This document shows, piece after piece, positions 38,259 to 43,510 of a DNA stretch of 43,510 nt. The notes under the pieces were generated by a model, which was given only the letters and a program-made list of their open reading frames with translations, was not told the origin of the DNA and did no database searches. The translations under genes and the position numbers were made by a program. This DNA comes from an uncultured Acidobacteriota bacterium (GTDB lineage Bacteria; Acidobacteriota; Vicinamibacteria; Vicinamibacterales; CAVVIG01): positions 1 through 43,510 of the forward strand of contig CADEDC010000052.1 of assembly GCA_902825985.1 (NCBI GenBank), written 5' to 3'. Numbering within the stretch: the stretch's first letter is position 1; each line of letters starts with the position of its first letter.

Positions 38259-39242
38259 ATGAAGCGGATTTCGCTCATCGTTACGGCAACTCTAATGATT
38301 GCGGCGCTGTCAAACGGGCGGGTTCTGGCTCAGGTGAGGCCGGCGACGGCAGGTCAGGACACCCTTGTTCAGGGCGGCGCCCCGGTGGCGACGTTCAAGT
38401 CGGCGGTTGACCTCGTGCGTGTCAGTGCCGTGGTCAGGGACCGGAAGGGGCGGTTCGTCCGCGATCTCGACGCGAGAGATTTCCATGTCCTCGATGACGG
38501 ACACTCGCGTCCCATCGCTGACTTCAAACATGACCTCGCGGGCGTCAGCGTCGCGATTCTGTTCGACGTCAGCGGCAGCATGGAAGCGCGGTTCGTGAAA
38601 GCTCGCGAAGCCGCCACCCACATGCTCGGCTGGCTCGACCGGCAACGGGATGAGGCGGCGGTGTTCGCGTTCGATACGCGGCTCAGTCAGCTCACGCCCT
38701 TCACGGTCGGTCTGCCGACGCTACCGCAGGAGCTGGATCTGCTCTCGCCGTTCGGAGCAACCGGCCTGCACGACGCCATCGCTCAGACGGCGCGACGGCT
38801 CGACGGCCGCGAAGGTCGCCGACGCGCGGTCGTGGTGCTGACCGACGGCGTGGACAACGCGAGCCGACTCTCGTCCAGCGAGGTGTCGGGCATCGCCAGC
38901 GCGATCGATGTGCCGGTGTACGTCATCGGCATCGTTCCTTCGATCGACAATCCGGCGGCGGAATCCTCGGTTCCGTCGGCGGCCCGATCGGCGCTCGTGG
39001 GCTCTCTTGCCGACCTCGCCGAATGGACCGGTGGTCATTCGTTCGTAGCCAGTACGCCGGGCGAGCGCAACGCCGTGGCCCGCCAGATCGTCGACGAGCT
39101 GCGTCATCAGTACTTGATTGCATTTGAATCGAGCGGTAAACCGGGCTGGCACCCGCTCGTGGTCCGAGCGCGCGACAAGGACCTCACGGTCCGAGCCCGG
39201 AGCGGTTACTTTGCGGGGCAATCTCGCCCGACTTCGCATTAG
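38259..39242 (+). CDS. Secreted VWFA-domain protein (acidobacterial VWFA-related family)
   Basis: Exported protein of 327 residues from ATG 38259, which has GAGGGAAGGG just upstream; an earlier start would bury the signal peptide. Signal peptide (LIVTATLMIAALSNGRVLA), then the short VRVSAVVRDRKGRFVRDLDARDFHVLDDG segment typical of the acidobacterial VWFA-related family, and the von Willebrand factor A fold. The metal-dependent adhesion site is intact (DVSGSM, 103-108, and VLTDGVDNASR). The C-terminal part (YLIAFESSGKPGWHPLVVRA, RSGYFA) is also typical. Ligand unknown. An OmpA-type lipoprotein starts ten bases after its stop with a perfect AGGAGG, so the two are one operon. Confidence 0.9.
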   Translation: MKRISLIVTATLMIAALSNGRVLAQVRPATAGQDTLVQGGAPVATFKSAVDLVRVSAVVRDRKGRFVRDLDARDFHVLDDGHSRPIADFKHDLAGVSVAILFDVSGSMEARFVKAREAATHMLGWLDRQRDEAAVFAFDTRLSQLTPFTVGLPTLPQELDLLSPFGATGLHDAIAQTARRLDGREGRRRAVVVLTDGVDNASRLSSSEVSGIASAIDVPVYVIGIVPSIDNPAAESSVPSAARSALVGSLADLAEWTGGHSFVASTPGERNAVARQIVDELRHQYLIAFESSGKPGWHPLVVRARDKDLTVRARSGYFAGQSRPTSH

Positions 39243-39252
39243 GAGGATCGAC

Positions 39253-39942
39253 ATGTTCCGGAATCTCTTCGTGGCCATTCCGATTGCCGTATTGGCGGTT
39301 GGCGGCTCGACCGCGTGCGCGACGAAAAAGTTCGTCCGCACCAGCGTTGGTGAAGTGAACGACAAGGTGGACTCCCTCGGTCGCTCGGTGGAGGAAACGC
39401 AGGAGCGCACCCGTCAGAACGAAGGCCGCATCGCGGAGGTCGACACCAAGGCGCAGGCAGCTGACGCCAAGGCGGCACAGGCCGGCACGGCGGCACAGGC
39501 CGCTCAGACCGCCGCCAACACGGCGAACAGCGCCGCCAACGCCGCCAGCGCCAAGGCCGACGCCATCGACAAGGCGACCAAGCGCATTGTCTTCGAAGTC
39601 GTGCTGAGCGAGGACGAAGGCAACTTCGCTTTCGCCAAGACCCTGTTGCCCGATGAAGCGAAGTCGAAGCTCGACGAGATCATCACCCGCATCAAGTCCG
39701 ATCCGAAGGGCGCCTTCTTCGAGATCGAAGGCCACACCGACAACGTCGGCGACAAGGTCTACAACGAGAAGCTCGGTCTCGAACGCGCCGAAGCCGTGAA
39801 GCGTTACCTCTACGAGCAGCACCAGATTCCGCTGCACAAGATCAACGTCATCAGCTACGGCGAAGACAAGCCGATCGCCCCGAACAAGAACCGTGAAGGC
39901 CGCGCCCAGAATCGCCGCGTGGTCGTCAAGGTCATCGCGTAA
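39253..39942 (+). CDS. OmpA-family peptidoglycan-binding lipoprotein with Ala-rich coiled coil
   Basis: Outer-membrane lipoprotein of 229 residues that should tether the membrane to peptidoglycan. The signal peptide ends in a lipobox (VGGSTAC). A coiled-coil-like region of about 80 residues follows, very rich in Ala, Gln, Asp and Lys (AADAKAAQAGTAAQAAQ and similar), as in Lpp-like helices. Then comes an OmpA C-terminal domain (about 125-229), with the peptidoglycan-binding Asp in IEGHTDNVGDKVYNEKLGLE and Arg in NREGRAQNRRVVV. ATG 39253 has AGGAGG at 39241-39246. A 12-bp-stem hairpin follows the stop. A Pal-like role is possible, but no tol gene is present. Confidence 0.93.
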   Translation: MFRNLFVAIPIAVLAVGGSTACATKKFVRTSVGEVNDKVDSLGRSVEETQERTRQNEGRIAEVDTKAQAADAKAAQAGTAAQAAQTAANTANSAANAASAKADAIDKATKRIVFEVVLSEDEGNFAFAKTLLPDEAKSKLDEIITRIKSDPKGAFFEIEGHTDNVGDKVYNEKLGLERAEAVKRYLYEQHQIPLHKINVISYGEDKPIAPNKNREGRAQNRRVVVKVIA

Positions 39943-39952
39943 GAACGCCTCG

Positions 39953-39982
39953 AGGGACGGCCGGCAATCTCCGGCCGTCCCT
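39953..39982 (+). terminator. Strong hairpin after the OmpA-type gene
   Basis: Perfect 12-bp stem AGGGACGGCCGG (39953-39964) / CCGGCCGTCCCT (39971-39982) with a six-base loop, starting ten bases after the stop. It has no U-run but is the most stable simple hairpin in the window and very likely ends or protects the transcript. Confidence 0.7.
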
Positions 39983-40015
39983 GCGTCGAACGCAGTCAAC
40001 CCGGACAGCGCCCCC

Positions 40016-40300
40016 ATGCTGACGAGCAGCCTCGACGATCGGGAGATCCAGTTGCTGCTGGTGGCGCTCCGCTACTGGCGGACCCATCGATCCGACGGCG
40101 TCAGCCGTCGCACCGACCCGCACCTCCCGCCGGAACGGGTCGAACTCCTGCTCGCGAAGCTCAGTAGCTGTCTGCCGGCGTCGGAGCGCGACCCGCGGCA
40201 GCGGACACTCTTCGCCGGCACCGCTGATCCTGCGTCGACACCCGCCGAACCGACGGCCGGCCCGGAGCAGCGCGACAAGCCCGGATCCGCGCAGCGCTAG
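40016..40300 (+). CDS. Small hypothetical protein
   Basis: Not recognised; 94 residues from ATG 40016. The first half is a plausible helical unit (SLDDREIQLLLVALRYWRTHR, then LPPERVELLLAKLSSCL), the second half a Pro/Ala/Thr-rich polar tail. Ribosome site is weak. The frame extends upstream through the hairpin after the OmpA-type gene, which is unlikely to be coding. Codon choice in the first half (G/C third positions) looks coding. It could be a small cytoplasmic regulator, but nothing supports a specific role. Confidence 0.5.
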   Translation: MLTSSLDDREIQLLLVALRYWRTHRSDGVSRRTDPHLPPERVELLLAKLSSCLPASERDPRQRTLFAGTADPASTPAEPTAGPEQRDKPGSAQR

Positions 40301-40410
40301 TCCGATCCCGGCGAATCACGGCCCGCCCTCGCCGCGTTGCGCGGGAGGTGACGCGCCGCCAGCGGGTCCGCCCTCCCCTTCTCCCGCACCCCTCACACCA
40401 CCAGCCACTC

Positions 40411-40446
40411 TGATACTCTGCGGCAGTGCCCGTCCTCTGCGGACGG
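40411..40446 (+). promoter_or_regulatory. Possible extended -10 promoter and leader hairpin for the reductase gene
   Basis: TGATACTCT (40411-40419) fits an extended -10 (TGn then TACTCT); no -35 is clear. Just downstream CCGTCC (40430-40435) and GGACGG (40441-40446) form a 6-bp stem with a five-base loop that would lie in the 5' leader of the gene starting at 40474. Confidence 0.35.
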
Positions 40447-40473
40447 ACCTTCTGTTCGAAGGGCGGATGCCAG

Positions 40474-41214
40474 ATGGATTTGCAGGGCAAGACGGCGTTG
40501 CTGACCGGCGGGAAACGAATCGGGGCGGTGGTTGCAGCGCAGCTGGCACGCCGCGGCGTCGACGTCGCGCTGACCTTCGCGCGTTCCAGAGCCGACGCGG
40601 AAGAGACGGCGGCCACCGTCATCGCGCTCGGCCGTCGCGCGGTGACCTTCGCAGCCGATCTGTCCGATCCAGACGCGTGCACGACGGTGGTCGAGCATGC
40701 GGCCGCCGAACTCGGCCGACTCGACATCCTGATCAACATGGCCTCGATCTACGTCCAGAAGCCTCTGGACGACGCGACGCTCGCGGACTGGGAGGCACCG
40801 ATGCAGGTCGACCTCCGCGCCAGCTACCTGTGCGCCCGCGCCGCCATCCCACACATGCGCCGCCAGGGCGGCGGTCGCATCGTCAACTTCGCCGACTGGG
40901 TGGCGGCCAGCGGCCGACCGCGGTATCGCGGCTACCTGCCCTACTATGTCGCCAAGGCTGGCGTGATTGCGTTGACGGAAGCACTGGCGCTCGAACTCGC
41001 CGGCGATCACATCCTCGTGAACGCCATCGCGCCCGGACCGATTCTGGCGCCGCCAGATCTGAATGCCGCCGAGTTCAAGGCGGTCGAAGCCGCCACGCCG
41101 CTCGGCCGGTGGGGTGGTGAGATCGAGATCGCGAAGGCGGTCCTCGCGTTCCTCGAGTCGGACTTCATCACCGGGGAGACGATCCGCGTCGACGGCGGTC
41201 GTCACCTGCGTTGA
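40474..41214 (+). CDS. Short-chain dehydrogenase/reductase, FolM/PTR1-like
   Basis: NAD(P)H-dependent reductase of 246 residues from ATG 40474 (GAAGGGCGG upstream; a GTG at 40426 is possible but would translate leader sequence). The Rossmann motif is TGGKRIGAVVA, the TGGxKRIG form typical of pteridine reductases PTR1 and FolM. The catalytic Tyr/Lys are in YYVAKAG. Where classical SDRs have Ser in the active site this protein has Asp (NFADW), as in PTR1/FolM. Dihydropterin or dihydrofolate reduction is therefore a reasonable proposal, strengthened by the folate-linked MTHFR-like gene that converges on it with a six-base gap. Fatty-acid or sugar SDR remains possible. Confidence 0.85.
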   Translation: MDLQGKTALLTGGKRIGAVVAAQLARRGVDVALTFARSRADAEETAATVIALGRRAVTFAADLSDPDACTTVVEHAAAELGRLDILINMASIYVQKPLDDATLADWEAPMQVDLRASYLCARAAIPHMRRQGGGRIVNFADWVAASGRPRYRGYLPYYVAKAGVIALTEALALELAGDHILVNAIAPGPILAPPDLNAAEFKAVEAATPLGRWGGEIEIAKAVLAFLESDFITGETIRVDGGRHLR

Positions 41215-41220
41215 CCGATA

Positions 41221-42087
41221 TCAGCGGATGCCGGCGAGCTCCAGGATGCGCGCCAGCGTGCTGTGGGCCTTACCGATCGGCAGATTGCTGATGTAGAAGT
41301 GGCGGACCCCGACCCCGGCGAGTGCGCGTATCGTGCGCGCACACACTTCATCGGCGCTCGCCCCCGCACCGAATTCGCCGGCGAGCCCGTCGACCGGCAC
41401 CGGCAGGAATTCCTTCAGGATCTCCAGCGTCCGTGGTTTCGCGCTGCGGTAGTAGAACACGCCAAACAGGCCGGGCAGGGTCAGGCCGCGGCGTACTGCG
41501 GCGTCGAGGAATCGGGTCACTGCCGTCAGATCGTGGTGACTGACCACCTGCGTGAGATAGAACTCCGCGTTGAACTCCGCGTCGACCAGGAAGTCGATCT
41601 GGCGCTCCGCGTCGGCGTGCGGGTTGGCCCAACCGCCAAGTTCCAGGTCGGCGTTGCGCCCGCGCAGCAGCTGGCGCAGCTGCCAGGCGTGCGACACCGC
41701 GCGAGCCGGCCCGACGCTCTTGTCGCCGCCGAGCACGACCAGCGAACGGAAGCCGTGCTGGTGCGCCCGTTCCGCGTACGACAGGCAGTACTCGAGCGAG
41801 TGCTTCGTCGTCAGGAACGGGACGATCCGCTCACGCGGAACGTCTTGCCCGAGGTTGATCGCGAGATGTCGGAGGTTGTCCTCTTCCTTGGTCCCGACGG
41901 CGCTGTCGGTGAGGAAGACGAACGTGCCGGCACGGGTGAGCCGGCGGACGGCGTGGTAGGTGTCGATCCAGGCGTCCATGCCTTCGGCCGTCGCGAGCTC
42001 CGCCCGTGGCGGGCGAAGCTCGGCGGCGATGACCGACGCGCCGGAGCGCAGTGCCGTCAGCAGGTCGGGAGAAGCCAGTGCCGTCAG
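41221..42087 (-). CDS. Methylenetetrahydrofolate reductase-like protein (possible CTG start)
   Basis: FAD-dependent TIM-barrel family that reduces 5,10-methylene-THF to 5-methyl-THF. From the first ATG (41979) it has 252 residues, short for the family (about 290). Upstream in frame, the sequence continues with family-like residues (SVIAAELRPPRAEL, the place of the usual FEFFPP), but no ATG, GTG or TTG precedes it. The only credible start is CTG at 42087-42085, which overlaps the preceding TGA as CTGA and would give 288 residues. Other matches: VVLGGDKS, ELGGWANPHADAERQIDFL, FYLTQVV and GVRHFYISNLP. Last gene of an operon with a cytochrome b subunit. Confidence 0.8.
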   Translation of the reverse strand: MTALASPDLLTALRSGASVIAAELRPPRAELATAEGMDAWIDTYHAVRRLTRAGTFVFLTDSAVGTKEEDNLRHLAINLGQDVPRERIVPFLTTKHSLEYCLSYAERAHQHGFRSLVVLGGDKSVGPARAVSHAWQLRQLLRGRNADLELGGWANPHADAERQIDFLVDAEFNAEFYLTQVVSHHDLTAVTRFLDAAVRRGLTLPGLFGVFYYRSAKPRTLEILKEFLPVPVDGLAGEFGAGASADEVCARTIRALAGVGVRHFYISNLPIGKAHSTLARILELAGIR

Positions 42088-42509
42088 GCCAGACGCTGGT
42101 GCGTCTTGAGCACTTCGTCGATGAGGAAGAGGTCGGTCAGTAGCGCCCGCAGGTGGATGGACGCGTTGAGATTGTCCACGAGCTGCGAGCTGATGGCCGG
42201 CTGCGCCAGGACCAGACGGATGGCTGCCTGGGCGTCGCGGGCATCGCGCTCGAGGACGGCGATGAAGCCGGCGTAATCAGCCGGCGAGTCGACGCCGAGC
42301 TGGTCGACGAAGCGGGTGAGGAACGCCGCCAGATCCGACAGCGCCCCATCCGCCTTGCGCAGGTACTCGCGAACCTGGGCGCCCGAACCGCTGCCCTGGT
42401 CCGTGGGGAGCCCCTGCGCCGCGTAGGCGAGCATGAACTCGTAACACTCTTCGATGACATCGCAGCGCGAGCTGAGTTCAGCCCGCGCTGCTTCGATCGC
42501 TGTGCTCAC
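42084..42509 (-). CDS. All-helical hypothetical protein in the redox/MTHFR operon
   Basis: Not recognised; 141 residues from GTG 42509. The start overlaps the cytochrome b stop as GTGA, and its own stop overlaps the next gene as CTGA, so it is firmly embedded in the operon. The sequence looks entirely helical, with amphipathic stretches (AARAELSSRCDVIEECYEFML, then KADGALSDLAAFLTRFVDQL and LNASIHLRALLTDLFLIDEVL). It has Cys16 and Cys21 but no metal-binding motif. It could be a chaperone or small subunit for the oxidoreductase; that is inference from position only. Confidence 0.72.
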   Translation of the reverse strand: MSTAIEAARAELSSRCDVIEECYEFMLAYAAQGLPTDQGSGSGAQVREYLRKADGALSDLAAFLTRFVDQLGVDSPADYAGFIAVLERDARDAQAAIRLVLAQPAISSQLVDNLNASIHLRALLTDLFLIDEVLKTHQRLA

Positions 42510-43348
42510 GCGCGCCCCGCCGGCTGCGAGCCGCCCTTGACGTTCCAGCGGCGCGTGTCGTGATGCATCAGGTAGTCGCGGCGCGTGATCTTGCCGAAGA
42601 TCATCGCCTTGGTGATCCAGAACTTCTCGGGCCGCAGCGCGAAATAGACGTGCGCGATGACCAGGCCCACGAGGCCGACGCCGGCGAGGCCGTGCAGCAC
42701 GTAGGTGAAGCCCCAGGTGGCATCTCCGAGGATGTAGGGATTGCGATCGAAAATCGGCGTGCGCACCCGGCTCATCATGAAGATGCCGCTCAGCGCCGCC
42801 GTCAGTCCGACGACGACGATGGCGAGGTGGTACAACCGGTTCCCCATCGGGTACTTGGCCGGCTTCGGAGCGTTGGTCTCGCGACCGAGTTCGGCCATCA
42901 GTTCGGCCTTGATCTCCGGAATGTCCTTCGGGCCGACCCAGATCGACCAGAAGTCCATGAAGAAGGTCGCGTGGATGATGTGGTAGATGATCGACCCGGT
43001 CAGCACGAGGCCGGCCATCCAGTGCCACCACACCCAGGCGAACTTCACGCCGACGATGGGCAGGAACGCGGTGAACAGCAGGGCGAACATCGACGCCGCC
43101 ATCACCCAGTGAAACGCCCGGGCCATGAAGGTGTGGCGCTCGATGAGGTCCGGCAGGTTCTTGTGCGCGGCCTCGAGGGCGTCGGTTTCAGCCTCGCTGT
43201 GTTTGTGGTGCGCCGACAGCACCATGTAGCTCGCATGTGCGACCAGGAACATCACGCCGGCGAACAGTGATGCCCAAAGCAGGTCCCACGACACGTGCGT
43301 GAGGATCTGCTGTCCCCAAGGATTGCGTCCCCACGTCAGGAAGTCCAT
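42506..43348 (-). CDS. Membrane cytochrome b subunit (formate dehydrogenase gamma / cytochrome b561 type)
   Basis: Haem-binding membrane anchor that would pass electrons between a peripheral dehydrogenase and the quinone pool. The 280 residues have one N-terminal membrane helix (about 21-45) and four more in the second half. Likely haem-ligand histidines are in IERHTFMARAFHWVMA, WWHWMAGLV, YHIIHATFF, YHLAIVVVG and AHVYFALRPEKFW. The last motif and the RPEKFW ending fit cytochrome b561-type subunits. Start ATG 43348 with GGAGGAG upstream. The upstream gene is the tail of a CoxM/XdhB-like flavin subunit 13 bases away, which suggests it anchors a molybdenum hydroxylase; a formate dehydrogenase partner is not seen. 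Confidence 0.85.
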   Translation of the reverse strand: MDFLTWGRNPWGQQILTHVSWDLLWASLFAGVMFLVAHASYMVLSAHHKHSEAETDALEAAHKNLPDLIERHTFMARAFHWVMAASMFALLFTAFLPIVGVKFAWVWWHWMAGLVLTGSIIYHIIHATFFMDFWSIWVGPKDIPEIKAELMAELGRETNAPKPAKYPMGNRLYHLAIVVVGLTAALSGIFMMSRVRTPIFDRNPYILGDATWGFTYVLHGLAGVGLVGLVIAHVYFALRPEKFWITKAMIFGKITRRDYLMHHDTRRWNVKGGSQPAGRA

Positions 43349-43361
43349 TTGCTCCTCCAGC

Positions 43362-43510
43362 CTACGTCGTTTGCGCCGCGCTCGTGCCGCGGATCGCGCG
43401 TGCCACGAGGTTCCGCATCAGCGGCACCTTGTAGCCGTTGTAGCGAAGCGGCTGCGCGCCGTCTACCGCCAGTTCACCCGCCATCTGGGCGGTCTCGTTG
43501 TTGCGCGGCT
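43362..43510 (-). CDS. C-terminal end of a CoxM/XdhB-like FAD-binding subunit (cut by window)
   Basis: Only the last 49 residues are in the window, read on the minus strand from 43508 to a TAG at 43364-43362. The translation ends with AGELAVDGAQPLRYNGYKV, PLMRNLVARAIRG and a short tail SAAQTT. This layout (Ala-rich helix, DGAxPL, NGYKVPLxRNLVxRA) fits the end of the FAD-binding medium subunit of xanthine/CO dehydrogenases. The call rests on a short piece, so it is moderate. It is followed by the cytochrome b gene after 13 bases that contain GGAGGAG, so they share an operon. Confidence 0.6.
   Translation of the reverse strand, partial: PRNNETAQMAGELAVDGAQPLRYNGYKVPLMRNLVARAIRGTSAAQTT

Noticed and set aside
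40474..41214. Calling the short-chain reductase FabG because a FabZ-like gene is in the window
   Set aside because: The TGGKRIG motif and Asp at the catalytic Ser site favour pteridine reductases, and the FabZ-like gene is 19 kb away with an altered active site.

Overview
The window is GC-rich, densely coded bacterial chromosome with about 36 genes. It has no rRNA, tRNA, CRISPR array, integrase or transposase that I can recognise. The best lineage clue is the von Willebrand factor A protein at 38259-39242, which matches the secreted VWFA-related architecture typical of Acidobacteriota. The overall GC and gene content would fit the class Vicinamibacteria. That placement is inference, not something shown by a marker gene.

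Layout of the plus-strand half. Positions 1-4250 hold the end of an ATP synthase operon (partial atpD, atpC, then a strong hairpin), an O-antigen/polysaccharide ABC exporter (Wzm permease, Wzt ATPase) and a heptose-phosphate adenylyltransferase. Positions 4297-12557 hold Mfd, a SurA-like chaperone, a NusG paralogue, DusB, a lipoprotein with Asp-rich EF-hand-like loops and an outer-membrane beta-barrel. A minus-strand group follows at 12541-16052: an NtrC-type sigma-54 activator, a highly repetitive Arg/Asp/Pro/Gly-rich protein and a YdcF-like membrane protein.

Positions 14667-20076 form a signalling island. The NtrC-type regulator is divergent from a two-gene micro-operon made of a 72-residue excisionase/BldC-like HTH protein and an 85-residue protein that looks like a bare histidine-kinase DHp helical hairpin with no ATPase. 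Next come a FliA-family sigma factor behind two 5'-leader hairpins, a PAS hybrid histidine kinase meeting it tail to tail, and a PCYCGC-type cysteine protein. No flagellar gene is in view.

Positions 20195-24096 carry an EamA transporter, a 49-residue Lmo0937-type membrane protein, a FabZ homologue lacking its catalytic histidine, an RsbU-type phosphatase and an OB-fold-like lipoprotein. A long minus-strand stretch (24396-37897) encodes glutamine synthetase, a GAF sensor without output domain, DsbD, NuoG, an M1 metallopeptidase, a Kbl/BioF-type acyltransferase, a DUF5658-like protein, an AI-2E family protein and an aminotransferase. Positions 38259-39942 hold the VWFA protein and an OmpA-type lipoprotein, closed by a 12-bp-stem hairpin.

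The right edge (40474-43510) has a FolM/PTR1-like reductase facing a minus-strand operon. That operon holds the tail of a CoxM/XdhB-like FAD subunit, a multi-haem-type cytochrome b subunit, an all-helical protein and a methylenetetrahydrofolate-reductase-like protein. Its last two junctions are 4-base GTGA and CTGA overlaps, and the latter implies a CTG start. The most unusual points are the bare DHp protein, the altered FabZ active site, and this redox/one-carbon operon.
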